Shown: positions 1-10,090, counted from the first letter of the stretch. The stretch: 64,000 nucleotides of DNA from Agromyces sp. CF514 (GCF_900113185.1 NZ_FOZD01000001.1:2728001-2792000), one strand, 5' to 3'. Made by a program: numbers and translations. Notes: generated from the letters alone by a model not told the origin.

Positions 1-52
1 ATCGTCACAGGAGGCAGCCGGGCCCGATCGTCACAGGAGGCAGCCGGGCCCG
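1..52. repeat. 26-bp perfect tandem duplication at the window edge
   Basis: The first 26 bases are repeated exactly at 27-52. The second copy carries the last codons and the TGA stop of dnaE, so the duplication lies at and beyond the 3' end of that gene and does not change the main reading frame. It sits at the extreme edge of the sequence, so it may be a contig-end assembly artefact rather than a real duplication. Confidence 0.85.
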
Positions 53-3000
53 AGCAGGCTCTTGAGCTCGCCGTAGAAGTCGGCGGTCACCTTGACGGGA
101 TACTGGCCGACCTCGAAGACGCGCCCGGTGCGCCCCTTCGTCAGCGTGATGCGCACCTCGGTGTCGCCCTGATGGCGAACGAGCACGTCGCGCAGGGCCT
201 GGGTCGTCTCGTGCGTCGCCCGATGGTCCGGGATCGTGATCCGCACGATGCCGGTGTCCTCGTCCTGACCGAGCTCGGGGGTGATGACGCTGTACGCGTG
301 CAGGTTCATGCCGTCGTCGCGCATGCTGACTCGACCCCGCACGACCGCGATCGAGTCCGACTGCAGTCCCGGCGCGAACTCCTGGTACGCCTTGCCCATG
401 AACATCACGGTGATCTCGCCCGAGAAGTCCTCGACGGTGATCATGCCGTACTGGTTGCCCGAGGCCTTCGCGATGCGGTGCTGCACGCTCGTGACGAGGC
501 CGGCGACCGTCACGGTGTCGCCGTCCTGCGTCGTGTCGGAGCTGGTGAGGTCGAGGATCGTGGTGGACGCATGCTTCGCGAGCGGGGCTTCGAGACCGTC
601 GAGCGGGTGCTCGGAGACGTAGAGCCCGAGCATCTCGCGCTCGAACGCGAGCTTCTGCTTCTTCGGCCACTCGGGGCGATCGGGCACGAGCGACGGCGCG
701 GCGTCGCGCTCGTGGTCGTCGAAGAGGCTGTCGAAGTCGAAGCCGAAGTCGCCGACCTCCTCGGCGCGCTTCTCCTTCACGACCGATTCGACCGCGCCCT
801 CGTGGATCTCGACGAGCGCACGACGCGTATGGCCGAGCGAGTCGAACGCCCCCGCCTTCACGAGCGACTCGACCGTGCGCTTGTTCGCGACCTGGAGCGG
901 GGACTTCTTGAGGAAGTCCTGGAACGACTCGAATCGGCCCTTGGTCTCGCGCGCGCCGCGGATCGCGTCGACCACATTGAAGCCGACGTTGCGCACCGCG
1001 CCGAGCCCGAAGCGGATGTCCTCGCCGACGGCGGCGAAGTAGCCGATCGACTCGTTCACGTCGGGCGGCAGCACCTTGATGCCCATGCGTCGGCACTCGT
1101 TGAGGTAGAGCGCGAGCTTGTCGCGGGCGTCGCCGACGCTCGTGAGGAGCGCAGCCATGTACTCGGCCGGGTAGTGCGCCTTCAGGTACGCGGTCCAGTA
1201 GCTCAGCACGCCGTAGGCGGCCGAGTGGGCCTTGTTGAACGCGTAGTCCGAGAACGGGAGCAGGATCTCCCAGAGCTTGCCGATCGCCTCCTCGGAGTAG
1301 CCGTTCGCCTTCATGCCCCCTGCGAAGCCCTCGTACTGCTTGTCGAGCTCCGACTTCTTCTTCTTGCCCATGGCGCGACGGAGGATGTCGGCCTGACCGA
1401 GCGAGAACCCGGCGACGCGCTGCGCGATCGCCATGACCTGCTCCTGGTAGATGATCAGGCCGTAGCTGGTGTCGAGGATGTCTTTCAAGGACTCCGCGAA
1501 CTCGGGGTGGATCGGCGTGATCTCCTGCAGGGCGTTCTTGCGCAGGGCGTAGTTCGTGTGCGAGTTCGCACCCATGGGGCCGGGGCGGTACAGGGCGATG
1601 ACGGCCGAGATGTCCTCGAAGTTGTCTGGCTTCATGAGGCGCAGCAGCGCACGCATCGGCCCGCCGTCGAGCTGGAACACGCCGAGCGTGTCGCCCCTGC
1701 CGAGCAGCTCGTACGCACCCGCGTCGTCGAGCTCGAGGTCTTCGAGCACCGGGCGGATCCCGCGGTTCGCCTCGATGTTGTCGAGCGCGTCGTCGATGAT
1801 CGTGAGGTTGCGGAGCCCGAGGAAGTCCATCTTGATCAGGCCGAGCGACTCGCACGCCGGGTAGTCGAACTGCGTGACGATCTGTCCGTCTTGCTCGCGC
1901 TTCATGATCGGGATGATGTCGATCAGCGGATCGCTCGACATGATCACGCCTGCCGCGTGCACGCCCCACTGGCGCTTCAGGTTCTCGAGACCGAGCGCGG
2001 TCTCGAAGACGGTCTTCGCCTCGGGGTCGGTCTCGACGATCGCGCGGATGTCGCCGGCCTCTTTGTAGCGGGGATGCTTCGTGTCGAAGATGCCCGTCAG
2101 CGGGATGTCCTTGCCCATGACCGCCGGCGGCATGGCCTTCGTGAGCTTCTCGCCCATCGAGAACGGGAAACCGAGCACTCGGCCGGAGTCCTTCAACGCC
2201 TGCTTCGCCTTGATCGTGCCGTACGTGACGATCTGCGCGACGCGCTCGTCGCCGTACTTGTCGGTCACGTAGCGGATGACCTCGCCGCGCCGGCGCTCGT
2301 CGAAGTCGACGTCGAAGTCGGGCATCGAGACGCGGTCGGGGTTCAGGAACCGCTCGAAGATGAGGCCGTGCTGCAACGGGTCGAGGTCGGTGATGCGCAT
2401 CGCGTACGCGGCCATCGAACCCGCACCCGAGCCACGGCCGGGGCCGACGCGGATGCCGTTGTTCTTCGACCAGTTGATGAAGTCCGCGACGACGAGGAAG
2501 TAGCCGGGGAACCCCATCTGCGAGATGACGCCGACCTCGTAGTCGGCCTGCTTGCGCACCGCGTCGGGGATGCCGTTCGGGTAGCGCACGTGGAGACCGC
2601 GCTCGACCTCCTTCACGAACCAGCTCTGCTCGTCTTCACCGTCGGGCACGGGGAACCGGGGCATGTAGTTGGCGCTCGTGTTGAACTTCACGTCGCACCG
2701 CTCGGCGATCAGCAGCGTGTTGTCGCAGGCCTCGGGGTGGTCGCGGAACACCTGCCGCATCTCGGCCGGGGTCTTCAGGTAGAACTCGTCGGCGTCGAAC
2801 TTGAACCGGTTGGGGTCGTCGAGCGTCGATCCCGACTGCACGCAGAGCAGCGCCGCATGGCTCTTGGCGTCGTGCGCATGCGTGTAGTGCAGGTCGTTCG
2901 TCGCGACCAGCGGCAGGTCGAGTTCCTTCGACAGCCGGATCAGGTCGCTCATGATGCGACGTTCGATGCCGAGCCCGTGGTCCATGATCTCGGCGAAGTA

Positions 3001-3552
3001 GTTCTCCTTGCCGAAGATGTCGCGGTAGTCGGATGCCGCGCGCAACGCCTCGTCGTACTGCCCGAGCCGAAGACGGGTCTGCACCTCGCCCGACGGGCAC
3101 CCCGTCGTGGCGATGAGCCCCGACGAGTACGTGGAGAGCAGTTCGCGGTCCATGCGGGGCTTGAAGTAGTAGCCCTCGATCGAGGCTCGGCTCGAGAGCC
3201 GGAACAGGTTGTGCATGCCCTCGGTGTTCTGCGAGAGGAGGGTCATGTGCGTGTAGGCACCCGAGCCGGAGACGTCGTCTCCGCCGCCGTTGCCCCAGCG
3301 GATGCGCGTCTTGTCGCCGCGGTGGGTGCCGGGGGTGATGTACGCCTCGGTGCCGATGATCGGCTTGATGCCCGCGTCGGTCGCCTGCTTCCAGAAGTCG
3401 TAGGCGCCGAACACGTTCCCGTGGTCGGTGACCGCGACGGCCGGCATGCCCTGCTCCGCGGCGGCGGTGACGAGCTCACCGACCCGGGCCGCACCGTCGA
3501 GCATCGAGTACTCGCTGTGCACGTGCAGGTGGACGAAGGAATCGGTGGCCAC
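31..3552 (-). CDS. dnaE: DNA polymerase III subunit alpha
   Basis: This is the replicative DNA polymerase catalytic subunit, 1173 aa, the normal length for a DnaE1-type enzyme. The N-terminal PHP domain opens with FVHLHVHSEYSMLDG. The polymerase core shows GPGRGSGAGS and the catalytic aspartate motif MPDFDVDFDERR. A C-terminal OB-fold segment (VTVAGLVTSVQHR) is also present. I placed the start at a GTG (3550-3552) preceded by AGAGGAG, which begins the protein MATDSFVHLHVH; an in-frame upstream ATG at 3624 has no such ribosome site. It lies 93 bases downstream of the pseudouridine synthase gene on the same strand. The stop falls inside the 26-bp duplication at the window edge. Confidence 0.97.
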   Translation of the reverse strand: MATDSFVHLHVHSEYSMLDGAARVGELVTAAAEQGMPAVAVTDHGNVFGAYDFWKQATDAGIKPIIGTEAYITPGTHRGDKTRIRWGNGGGDDVSGSGAYTHMTLLSQNTEGMHNLFRLSSRASIEGYYFKPRMDRELLSTYSSGLIATTGCPSGEVQTRLRLGQYDEALRAASDYRDIFGKENYFAEIMDHGLGIERRIMSDLIRLSKELDLPLVATNDLHYTHAHDAKSHAALLCVQSGSTLDDPNRFKFDADEFYLKTPAEMRQVFRDHPEACDNTLLIAERCDVKFNTSANYMPRFPVPDGEDEQSWFVKEVERGLHVRYPNGIPDAVRKQADYEVGVISQMGFPGYFLVVADFINWSKNNGIRVGPGRGSGAGSMAAYAMRITDLDPLQHGLIFERFLNPDRVSMPDFDVDFDERRRGEVIRYVTDKYGDERVAQIVTYGTIKAKQALKDSGRVLGFPFSMGEKLTKAMPPAVMGKDIPLTGIFDTKHPRYKEAGDIRAIVETDPEAKTVFETALGLENLKRQWGVHAAGVIMSSDPLIDIIPIMKREQDGQIVTQFDYPACESLGLIKMDFLGLRNLTIIDDALDNIEANRGIRPVLEDLELDDAGAYELLGRGDTLGVFQLDGGPMRALLRLMKPDNFEDISAVIALYRPGPMGANSHTNYALRKNALQEITPIHPEFAESLKDILDTSYGLIIYQEQVMAIAQRVAGFSLGQADILRRAMGKKKKSELDKQYEGFAGGMKANGYSEEAIGKLWEILLPFSDYAFNKAHSAAYGVLSYWTAYLKAHYPAEYMAALLTSVGDARDKLALYLNECRRMGIKVLPPDVNESIGYFAAVGEDIRFGLGAVRNVGFNVVDAIRGARETKGRFESFQDFLKKSPLQVANKRTVESLVKAGAFDSLGHTRRALVEIHEGAVESVVKEKRAEEVGDFGFDFDSLFDDHERDAAPSLVPDRPEWPKKQKLAFEREMLGLYVSEHPLDGLEAPLAKHASTTILDLTSSDTTQDGDTVTVAGLVTSVQHRIAKASGNQYGMITVEDFSGEITVMFMGKAYQEFAPGLQSDSIAVVRGRVSMRDDGMNLHAYSVITPELGQDEDTGIVRITIPDHRATHETTQALRDVLVRHQGDTEVRITLTKGRTGRVFEVGQYPVKVTADFYGELKSLLGPGCLL

Positions 3553-3645
3553 TGGGCTCCTCTTCGGATGCTGCGGGGTGGTTCTCGGGGGTGGTTCGAG
3601 TCTAGGCCGACCCGCCGTCAGCACGGCCCGGTCGACACGGCCCGG

Positions 3646-4566
3646 TCACTCGCCGCGGAGTGTCTCGAGCGCCGCCGCGAGGTCGGCGGGGTACTCGGAC
3701 TCGAACGTCACCCAGTCGCCCGTCGCCGGATGGGTGAGCGAGAGGCGGTGCGCGTGCAGCCACTGCCGGGTGAGTCCGAGGCGTGCCGAGATCGTGGGGT
3801 CGGCGCCGTACATGGCGTCGCCCACGCACGGATGCCGCTGTGCGGCCATGTGCACGCGGATCTGGTGGGTGCGCCCGGTCTCGAGGTGCACCTCGAGCAG
3901 CGAGGCGAACGGGAACGCCTCGAGCGTCTCGTAGTGGGTCACCGCGTGCTTGCCGTCGGCGGTCACCGCGAACTTCCATTCGGAGCGCGGATGCCGGCCG
4001 ACCGGCGCGTCGATCGTGCCGGCCAGCGGATCGGGGTGCCCCTGCACGACCGTGTGGTAGACCTTCTCGACTTCGCGGTCGTGGAACTGCCGCTTGAGTT
4101 CGGTGTACGCGCGCTCGGACTTCGCGACGACCATGAGGCCGCTCGTGCCGGCGTCGAGCCGATGCACGACGCCCTGGCGCTCGGGAGCGCCCGAGGTCGA
4201 GATGCGGAAGCCCGCGGCGGCCAGGGCGCCGACCACGGTCGGACCCTCCCAGCCGAGCGACGGATGCGCTGCGACGCCCGCCGGCTTGTCGACGACCACG
4301 AGGTCGTCGTCGTCGTGCACGATGCCCAGGTCGGGCACCGGGATCGCGACGACTTCGACCGTGCGCGGCGGCTGCCAGCTCACCTCGAGCCAGCCGCCCG
4401 CGCGGAGCCGATCGGACTTGTCGAGCGTGCGGCCGTCGAGCACGACGCCCCCGGCCGCGGCGATCTCGGCCGCCTGCGTGCGGGAGAAGCCGAGCAGCTT
4501 CGCGAGGCCCTGGTCGACGCGGATGCCTTCGAGCCCGTCGGGGACGGGAACGGAACGGGACTCCAT
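3646..4566 (-). CDS. RluA/RluD-family pseudouridine synthase
   Basis: The predicted 306-aa enzyme isomerises uridine to pseudouridine in structured RNA, most likely 23S rRNA. An N-terminal S4-like RNA-binding segment ([23 protein letters not shown]) is followed by the catalytic motif [16 protein letters not shown], whose Asp is the nucleophile in this family. Downstream are the family stretches [11 protein letters not shown] and [10 protein letters not shown]. The ATG at 4564-4566 lies 5 bases beyond the lspA stop, so the two are co-transcribed. The lspA-rluD order is common in Gram-positive bacteria. The exact RNA target cannot be assigned from sequence. Confidence 0.93.
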   Translation of the reverse strand: MESRSVPVPDGLEGIRVDQGLAKLLGFSRTQAAEIAAAGGVVLDGRTLDKSDRLRAGGWLEVSWQPPRTVEVVAIPVPDLGIVHDDDDLVVVDKPAGVAAHPSLGWEGPTVVGALAAAGFRISTSGAPERQGVVHRLDAGTSGLMVVAKSERAYTELKRQFHDREVEKVYHTVVQGHPDPLAGTIDAPVGRHPRSEWKFAVTADGKHAVTHYETLEAFPFASLLEVHLETGRTHQIRVHMAAQRHPCVGDAMYGADPTISARLGLTRQWLHAHRLSLTHPATGDWVTFESEYPADLAAALETLRGE

Positions 4567-4571
4567 GACGC

Positions 4572-5225
4572 TCAGGCCTCGCGGACGACGGGCGCGACGC
4601 CGCCTGCGGGCGTTCCGCCCTCGGCGACCCCGCGCTCGGGGGCATCGCCCCGCGGTGCGTCTTCGGATGCAGCGGCCTCATCGGCCTCGGCACCCTTCGC
4701 GCCGCCCTTCACCTCGCGCGTGCCGTCGAGGCCGACGCCCCGGATCGTGAGGATCATGAACAGCACCATGCTCGACACGATCGCCATGTCGGCGACGTTG
4801 TAGATGGCGGGGATGAGCCACGGCGTCGAGATGAAGTCGACCACGTGCCCGAGGCCGAAGCTCGGCTCACGCAACAGGCGATCGGTCAGGTTGCCGAGGA
4901 CGCCGCCCAGCAGGAGGCCGAACACGAGCCCCCATGCCTTCGAGCGGATGCGCCGGGCGAACCAGATGATGAACGTGATGACGCCTGCGGCGAGGATCGT
5001 GAAGATCCACGTCATGCCGCTCGCGAGCGAGAAGGCAGCTCCCGGATTGCGTACGAAATGCCACTGAAGCAGGTCGCCGAGGACCGGCACCGTCTCGCCC
5101 TCGGTGAGGTTGGAGACGACGAGGAACTTCGCCAGCTGATCGAGCCCGTAGACCGAGAGGGCACCGATGGCGAGAACGACGAGTGCGGTCGAGGTTCCGG
5201 CCTTGGTGCCCCGCTCAGACTCCAA
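4572..5225 (-). CDS. lspA: Lipoprotein signal peptidase (signal peptidase II)
   Basis: This membrane aspartyl protease removes signal peptides from diacylglyceryl-modified prolipoproteins. Four hydrophobic segments are visible. The family landmarks [18 protein letters not shown] and YNVADMAI are intact, and the last two carry the catalytic aspartates. The 217-aa protein is longer than a typical LspA (about 160-180 aa) because of a C-terminal charged Ala/Gly/Pro-rich tail of about 50 residues. The start is a TTG at 5223-5225, overlapping the 3' end of divIVA by 11 bases; no better start is seen further in before the first membrane helix. Confidence 0.95.
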   Translation of the reverse strand: MESERGTKAGTSTALVVLAIGALSVYGLDQLAKFLVVSNLTEGETVPVLGDLLQWHFVRNPGAAFSLASGMTWIFTILAAGVITFIIWFARRIRSKAWGLVFGLLLGGVLGNLTDRLLREPSFGLGHVVDFISTPWLIPAIYNVADMAIVSSMVLFMILTIRGVGLDGTREVKGGAKGAEADEAAASEDAPRGDAPERGVAEGGTPAGGVAPVVREA

Positions 5226-5901
5226 AGCCCTGGAAGGTGGGCGTGGGTGCCTGCTCGTTGGAGATGCCCGACGGGGACTGGAAGCCCTGGTTGTCGGAGA
5301 CCTGCACCGGTGCGGCCGTGTCGAGGTCGCGGAGCTGGCCCTCGATGTAGCTCTTCAGCTTCTGGCGGTACTCGCGCTCGAACAGGCGAAGGCCGTCGAC
5401 GCGCTTCTCGAGCGCCTGGCGCTCCTGGTCGAGCACGCCGATCTGCGCACGCTGCTTGGCCTCGGCCTCGGCGACGACACGGGCCGCGGTCGCGTGGCCC
5501 TCGGCGATGAGCGCGTCGCGCTTCTCGATGCCCTCGCGCACGTGCTCCTCGTGGAGGCGGCGCGCGAGCTGCAGCAGGTTGGTGGTGCTCGTCTGCTCGT
5601 CGATCTCGGACTGCACGACGGGTGCGGGCACCGCCACGGCGACGGTCGGCGGCTGCGGTGCGGGCTCCGTGAACGAAGGTGCGGCTGCGGCCGGCGCGGA
5701 CGCTGCGGCCTTGGCTGCCTCTGCGGCCCGTGCCTCTGCGGCCGAGACGCGCTGGCGCAGCTCTTCGTTCTCCTGATTCAGCCGACGAAGCTCGACCACG
5801 ACCTCGTCGAGGAAGTCGTCGACCTCGTCTTGGTCGTACCCCTCGCGGAATTTCGTCGCCTGGAAGCGCTTGTTGACCACATCTTCCGGAGTTAGCGCCA
5901 T
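5215..5901 (-). CDS. divIVA: DivIVA-domain polar growth protein (Wag31 type)
   Basis: This 228-aa coiled-coil protein binds negatively curved membrane and, in actinobacteria, organises polar or septal cell-wall synthesis. The N-terminal DivIVA domain (ALTPEDVVNKRFQATKFREG, then YDQDEVDDFLDEVV) is followed by a first coiled coil (about residues 30-60). An Ala/Pro-rich linker comes next, then a second long coiled coil (about residues 110-190). Its place after ftsZ-yggS-sepF-yggT is conserved in actinobacteria and Firmicutes. A ribosome-site-like GAGGGTGAG precedes the ATG, and a 115-base gap separates it from yggT, so it may have its own promoter. Confidence 0.95.
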   Translation of the reverse strand: MALTPEDVVNKRFQATKFREGYDQDEVDDFLDEVVVELRRLNQENEELRQRVSAAEARAAEAAKAAASAPAAAAPSFTEPAPQPPTVAVAVPAPVVQSEIDEQTSTTNLLQLARRLHEEHVREGIEKRDALIAEGHATAARVVAEAEAKQRAQIGVLDQERQALEKRVDGLRLFEREYRQKLKSYIEGQLRDLDTAAPVQVSDNQGFQSPSGISNEQAPTPTFQGFGV

Positions 5902-6016
5902 GGCTTCTCACCCTCACATCTTCGAACTGTTCGTTGCGTTCTGCTAAACGGTAGCAAAGTCCACCCGGTTCCCCCAGTGCCGCCCACAGGCGTTGCACCG
6001 GGTTCGCAGGAGATCG

Positions 6017-6316
6017 TCAGGCGACGGCCGCGAGCCAGGAGACCACGGTCATCGCGACGATGACCACGAGCATCGCGAGCGACCACCCGAGGTCGAGTGC
6101 GACCTGCCCGATCCGGATCGGAGGAATCAACCGCCTGAAGAGCCGGACGAGCGGGTCGGTCACGGTGTACACGAGTTCGACCACGACCAGCCAACCGCCC
6201 TGGGGACGCCAGGATCGGTTGAAGGTGCGGATCAGGTCGAGCACGAAGCGCGCCCACATCACGAAGAAGTAGAGGACGAGCAACGAGTAGAGGATGTTCC
6301 AGACGACGGACAACAC
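6017..6316 (-). CDS. YggT-family membrane protein
   Basis: A 99-aa integral membrane protein with two hydrophobic blocks. The first (residues 1-28) precedes a basic loop; the central motif TDPLVRLFRRLIPPIRIG is the hallmark of the YggT family (Pfam YGGT). The second block is residues 72-97. The family is found after sepF in division clusters of Gram-positive bacteria and in osmotic-stress contexts elsewhere; its biochemical role is not settled. It starts at a GTG, 12 bases after the sepF stop, so it is in the same operon. Confidence 0.9.
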   Translation of the reverse strand: MLSVVWNILYSLLVLYFFVMWARFVLDLIRTFNRSWRPQGGWLVVVELVYTVTDPLVRLFRRLIPPIRIGQVALDLGWSLAMLVVIVAMTVVSWLAAVA

Positions 6317-6328
6317 GCCTACCGACGA

Positions 6329-6799
6329 CTACGCGTGCGTGAAGAACGACGCATCGACGTCGCCTTCGGCCTCACCCGTCTCGCCCGACACGACGACGTG
6401 CGACGGCGAGAGCAGGAAGACCTTGCTCGTGACCCGCTCGATCTTGCCGTGCAGGCCCTGGGACAGGCCGCTGGCGAAGTCGATGAGTCGACGCGCGTCG
6501 CCGTCGGACATCTGGGAGAGGTTGATGATGACCGGGACTCCCTCTCGGAAGGACTCGGCGATGACCTGCGCGTCGCGGTACTGACGCGGGTGCACGGTGA
6601 GGATCTCGTTCATCTCCGCCTGCGGGGTGCTCGGTTGGATGTGGGCCTTGCGGAGCGGCGTGACGGCCGCACCGGTCTTCGGGGCCGGCGCTGCGTGCAC
6701 GACCGGCGTCGCCGGTGCCGGCGACTCTCTGGGCTCGGCCTCGAACTCCTCGTCTGCGAGGCCGAGGTAGACCATGGTCTTCTTGAGCGGGTTGGACAT
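6329..6799 (-). CDS. sepF: Cell division protein SepF
   Basis: This 156-aa protein is the FtsZ membrane anchor in actinobacteria, which lack FtsA. The N-terminal amphipathic start [14 protein letters not shown] is followed by an acidic/Pro linker (residues 17-55). The DUF552/SepF core follows (residues 60-150), with [18 protein letters not shown] and the polymerising end segment [10 protein letters not shown]. An excellent ribosome site (GGAGG, 5-base spacing) precedes the ATG. It lies 33 bases after yggS. With divIVA and ftsZ it forms the Z-ring anchoring part of the cluster. Confidence 0.96.
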   Translation of the reverse strand: MSNPLKKTMVYLGLADEEFEAEPRESPAPATPVVHAAPAPKTGAAVTPLRKAHIQPSTPQAEMNEILTVHPRQYRDAQVIAESFREGVPVIINLSQMSDGDARRLIDFASGLSQGLHGKIERVTSKVFLLSPSHVVVSGETGEAEGDVDASFFTHA

Positions 6800-6832
6800 C
6801 GCTGCCTCCGTCTGTGTTCCGTCTCTTCGAGG

Positions 6833-7531
6833 CTAACCGGCGATCGGCCGATTGCCGGTGATTGCGGTGCCGATCCGCAGGTGTGTCGCGCCTTCGGCGA
6901 CGGCGTCCTCGAGATCGTGGCTCATCCCCATCGAGAGCGAACGGGCCTCGGGCGCCATCGGCAGGACGAATCGCTCGGAGAGCTCGCGCACACGTGCGAA
7001 GGCCGGACGAGCCGGTTCGTCGAGGGGCGCGACGGCCATGAGGCCCAGCAACCGCAGGCCGGGCGTCGCGAGCACGTGCTCGACGAGCCCCTCGAGCTCG
7101 TCGGGGGCGACGCCTCCGCGGCCGGGGTCGTCGGTGAGGTTCACCTGCACGAAGCAGTCGATCGAGGTCTCGTCGGAGCGCAGCGCGTCGACGAGGGCGG
7201 CACGGTCGATCGAGTGGATCGCATCCGCGTACGCGCGCACCTGGCGGGCCTTCTTGCTCTGCAGCTGTCCGATGAAGTGCCAGCTGAGATCGAGGTCGGC
7301 CAGCTCGAGGGCCTTCGCCTGCGCCTCCTGATGCCGGTTCTCGCCGACATCCGTCACGCCCAGGGTCGCGAGGTCGCGCACGAGCGAGGCGGGATGGAAC
7401 TTCGTCACCACGATGGTCCGGATGCCGGCCGGGTCGCGGTCGGCGAGGCGGGCGGCCTCGCCGACGCGCGACGCGACGGCCCGCAGTCGCGCTCGCAGGT
7501 CGTCGACTCCCGCGGAGCGCTCGTCGGTCAC
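6833..7531 (-). CDS. YggS-family pyridoxal-phosphate homeostasis protein
   Basis: A 232-aa single-domain PLP-binding protein of the alanine-racemase N-terminal fold family. The PLP-lysine motif is in [16 protein letters not shown]. Further family motifs are [28 protein letters not shown] and [23 protein letters not shown]. Such proteins buffer free PLP and affect amino-acid balance; they are not catalytic racemases. Its GTG start overlaps the ftsZ stop by 4 bases (GTGA), showing tight translational coupling with ftsZ. This gene position is standard in Gram-positive dcw clusters. Confidence 0.95.
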   Translation of the reverse strand: MTDERSAGVDDLRARLRAVASRVGEAARLADRDPAGIRTIVVTKFHPASLVRDLATLGVTDVGENRHQEAQAKALELADLDLSWHFIGQLQSKKARQVRAYADAIHSIDRAALVDALRSDETSIDCFVQVNLTDDPGRGGVAPDELEGLVEHVLATPGLRLLGLMAVAPLDEPARPAFARVRELSERFVLPMAPEARSLSMGMSHDLEDAVAEGATHLRIGTAITGNRPIAG

Positions 7532-8727
7532 TTCAGGAAGTCGGGGATGTCGAGGTCGTCGTCGGCGGAGTCGAACGCCGGGTCGGAGACGATCTGGTCG
7601 GCCGTCGAGGTCTCGGGCCCGCCCCAGTTCGCGGTCTCCACCAGCTCGTCGATGTCGATCTCGCCGATGACGTCTGCGGAATCGGCTCCGCCGCCCGCAG
7701 CAGCGCCTGCACCGACCCCCACCGAGGCGGCCGCCGGCACGAGCTGCTCGCGTCGCACCTCGACCGGCTTCGCGTTGGGCTCGCCGCCGTCGAAACCGGC
7801 GGCGATGACCGTGACGCGCACCTCATCGCCGAGCGTGTCGTCGATGACGGCACCGAAGATGATGTTGGCCTCGGGGTGCACGGCCTCCTGCACGAGCCGC
7901 GCGGCGTCGTTGATCTCGAAGATGCCGAGGTTCGAACCGCCCTGGATGGAGAGCAGCACGCCGTGCGCGCCGTCGATCGAGGCCTCGAGTAGCGGGCTCG
8001 CGACCGCGAGCTCGGCCGCCTTGATGGCTCGATCGGCCCCCCGCGAGGACCCGATGCCCATGAGCGCGGAACCCGCGCCCTGCATGACCGACTTGACGTC
8101 GGCGAAGTCGAGGTTGATGAGACCGGGGGTCGTGATGAGGTCGGTGATGCCCTGCACACCGGCGAGGAGCACCTGGTCGGCCGTCGCGAACGCCTCGAGC
8201 ATCGAGATGCCGCGGTCGCTGATCTCGAGCAGGCGGTCGTTCGGCACCACGATGAGGGTGTCGACCTCTTCCTTCAGGCGGGCGACGCCCTGCTCGGCCT
8301 GGGTCTGTCGGCGCTTGCCCTCGAAGCCGAACGGCTTGGTGACGACACCGATGGTGAGCGCGCCGATCGACTTGGCGATGCGTGCGACGACGGGCGCGCC
8401 GCCCGTGCCGGTGCCGCCGCCCTCTCCGGCCGTGACGAAGACCATGTCGGCGCCGGCCAGCGCCTCCTCGATCTCCTCGGCGTGGTCTTCGGCAGCCCGG
8501 CGACCGACCTCGGGGTCGGCTCCTGCGCCGAGGCCGCGGGTCAGGTCGCGACCGACGTCGAGCTTGACGTCCGCGTCGCTCATGAGCAGCGCCTGCGCGT
8601 CGGTGTTGATCGCGATGAACTCGACGCCGCGAAGGCCGAGCTCGATCATGCGGTTGACGGCGTTGACGCCGCCGCCGCCGATGCCGACCACCTTGATGAC
8701 GGCGAGGTAGTTCTGGTTAGTCGACAT
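7528..8727 (-). CDS. ftsZ: Cell division protein FtsZ
   Basis: This is the tubulin-like GTPase that polymerises into the Z ring; 399 aa. It starts [20 protein letters not shown], with the nucleotide-binding glycine region. The tubulin signature [11 protein letters not shown], the T7-loop region ([13 protein letters not shown]) and the C-terminal anchor peptide [11 protein letters not shown], which contacts SepF, are all intact. I chose the ATG at 8725-8727 because homology begins there and it follows GGAGGGCCGGAG. The long open frame continuing upstream to 8886 has no family similarity. The gene is separated from ftsQ by a 189-base region with promoter-like, less GC-rich sequence. Confidence 0.98.
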   Translation of the reverse strand: MSTNQNYLAVIKVVGIGGGGVNAVNRMIELGLRGVEFIAINTDAQALLMSDADVKLDVGRDLTRGLGAGADPEVGRRAAEDHAEEIEEALAGADMVFVTAGEGGGTGTGGAPVVARIAKSIGALTIGVVTKPFGFEGKRRQTQAEQGVARLKEEVDTLIVVPNDRLLEISDRGISMLEAFATADQVLLAGVQGITDLITTPGLINLDFADVKSVMQGAGSALMGIGSSRGADRAIKAAELAVASPLLEASIDGAHGVLLSIQGGSNLGIFEINDAARLVQEAVHPEANIIFGAVIDDTLGDEVRVTVIAAGFDGGEPNAKPVEVRREQLVPAAASVGVGAGAAAGGGADSADVIGEIDIDELVETANWGGPETSTADQIVSDPAFDSADDDLDIPDFLK

Positions 8728-8916
8728 CTCCGGCCCTCCGTGCGAACTCTGAACTTTGAACCTCAAGTCGAAGGTTAAAGTCTTGCCGAGTATGCAATTC
8801 CTGGTTTCGAAGGTAAGCGGATCGCGCACCTCGTGCGGCAAGGCACGCGGGCGTGTCGCGAACACCCTCGCTCGATTGACGCGCACGACGAAGCGGAAGC
8901 ACGAGCGAACCCCCGA
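8728..8916 (-). promoter_or_regulatory. Non-coding ftsQ-ftsZ interval, likely ftsZ promoter region
   Basis: This 189-base interval is the longest gap inside the division cluster and is visibly richer in A/T than its flanks around 8745-8815. On the minus strand it contains TTAACC and TTGAGG hexamers and short direct repeats around GTTCA and GTTC just upstream of the ftsZ ribosome site. A 5-bp inverted repeat (AACCT / AGGTT) is also present. Separate promoters in front of ftsZ are usual in actinobacteria. I cannot assign exact -35 and -10 boxes. Confidence 0.5.
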
Positions 8917-10077
8917 TCACATCGTGACCGGACTCGTCGGCGCTGAGACATCGTACAGGGACACCGACCCCGGTGGCGCGGCGGCGAGGAGCGCGGCCAG
9001 CACGTCGGCCTTGAGGCCCGACTCCTCGGCGCTCCCCCACACGACCTTCGCGTCGCCGACCTGCAGCGTGACATCGTCGGCGGTCTCGGCCGAGGCCGCC
9101 GTGACCTGGGCCCTGACGTCGGCCGGCAGGGCACGGACGACGCTCGCGACCGCGCGGAACCCGTCGCCCGAGACGCCCCCGTCGACCGTGATGAGCGGCT
9201 GGCCCTCGGGCCTCGACTCGGGCCGATCCATGACGACGCCCGCGGCGTCGACGAGCGCGAGTCCGTCGTCGGTCTCGATCACGCCCACCGGCGTGCGCTC
9301 CACGATGCGCACCACGAGCGTGCCGGGCGGCACCGCCTCGGTCTGGTACGTCTCGATGAGCGGGAACCCCGACATCGCCTCCTGCACGCTCGCGCGATCG
9401 ACGAGGGCGAGCGGCGTGCCCAGCATGGGCTCGAACGCGGCGGCGACGTCGGCCGCCTGCACCCTCGAAGCACCCTCGACCCGGACGTCGCGCAGCGCCA
9501 TGATCGGCGAGTAGGCGCCGATCAGCACGGCGACGACGAGCAGGCCGACCGCACCGAGCGAGACGCCCCACGCGAGCCTTCGCCGCCTCGACCTGACCGT
9601 GAAGCGGCGCACCTCCGCCCGCTCGTACCGGCGTCGGGCCCGAGTCGCCTTCGCCAGTGCGCGCCGCGCAGCCCAGCCGCCGGGCGTCCCGGACGGTGGC
9701 GCAGAGGTCGCACGGGCCGTCTCCGCGCCGACGGATGCCGCCCCGATCGGGTCTGCTCCGGCCGTGCCGGCCGCAGTGTCGGCGCCGACGGGTCGTTCGG
9801 AATCCTCGTGCGGGTCGCTCGCGCGAAGTGGTCTCTGTGCCCGGAGCGGCTCGATGCGCTCGGTGCGCGCCGAGGCGGAGGCCGGATCGGAACCGGCGCC
9901 CGGTGCGGCCGTCGAGGGCCGTCGGGACGCGCCATCCGCTCGCCGACGACGTGCGGCGGACTCGTTCGACGCAGGGGGCGCCGTCGGCCTCGCGTCGGCC
10001 TGCGCCTTGCGCTGCGCCGCGTCGGGAGCCGCCTGGCGCGGCTGCGCCGGGCGTTCGAACCCCTGCGGCCGCTTCAC
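8917..10077 (-). CDS. ftsQ: Cell division protein FtsQ (POTRA domain)
   Basis: A 386-aa bitopic membrane protein of the FtsQ/DivIB divisome complex. The cytoplasmic N-terminus is unusually long (about 165 residues), disordered and Ala/Pro/Arg-rich. One membrane helix follows (about 168-190, after RRRRLAWG). Next comes the POTRA domain (about 195-265, LRDVRVEGASRVQAADV) and the FtsQ beta domain to the end. It starts at a GTG preceded by GAGGG and lies 13 bases after murC. The extended N-terminal tail is typical of actinobacteria and is poorly conserved. Confidence 0.93.
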   Translation of the reverse strand: MKRPQGFERPAQPRQAAPDAAQRKAQADARPTAPPASNESAARRRRADGASRRPSTAAPGAGSDPASASARTERIEPLRAQRPLRASDPHEDSERPVGADTAAGTAGADPIGAASVGAETARATSAPPSGTPGGWAARRALAKATRARRRYERAEVRRFTVRSRRRRLAWGVSLGAVGLLVVAVLIGAYSPIMALRDVRVEGASRVQAADVAAAFEPMLGTPLALVDRASVQEAMSGFPLIETYQTEAVPPGTLVVRIVERTPVGVIETDDGLALVDAAGVVMDRPESRPEGQPLITVDGGVSGDGFRAVASVVRALPADVRAQVTAASAETADDVTLQVGDAKVVWGSAEESGLKADVLAALLAAAPPGSVSLYDVSAPTSPVTM

Positions 10078-10090
10078 GCGGTGGGCGCCC

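Noticed and set aside
172-4803. A 1543-codon open frame on the plus strand
   Set aside because: It runs antisense through dnaE, rluD and lspA. Its predicted protein is rich in Arg/Val/Glu/Asp with no family motif. Such long shadows are normal opposite genes in very GC-rich DNA.
8728-8886. N-terminal extension of FtsZ to 8886
   Set aside because: The frame is open but lacks similarity to FtsZ, and the ATG at 8727 has a good ribosome site and begins the known N-terminus.
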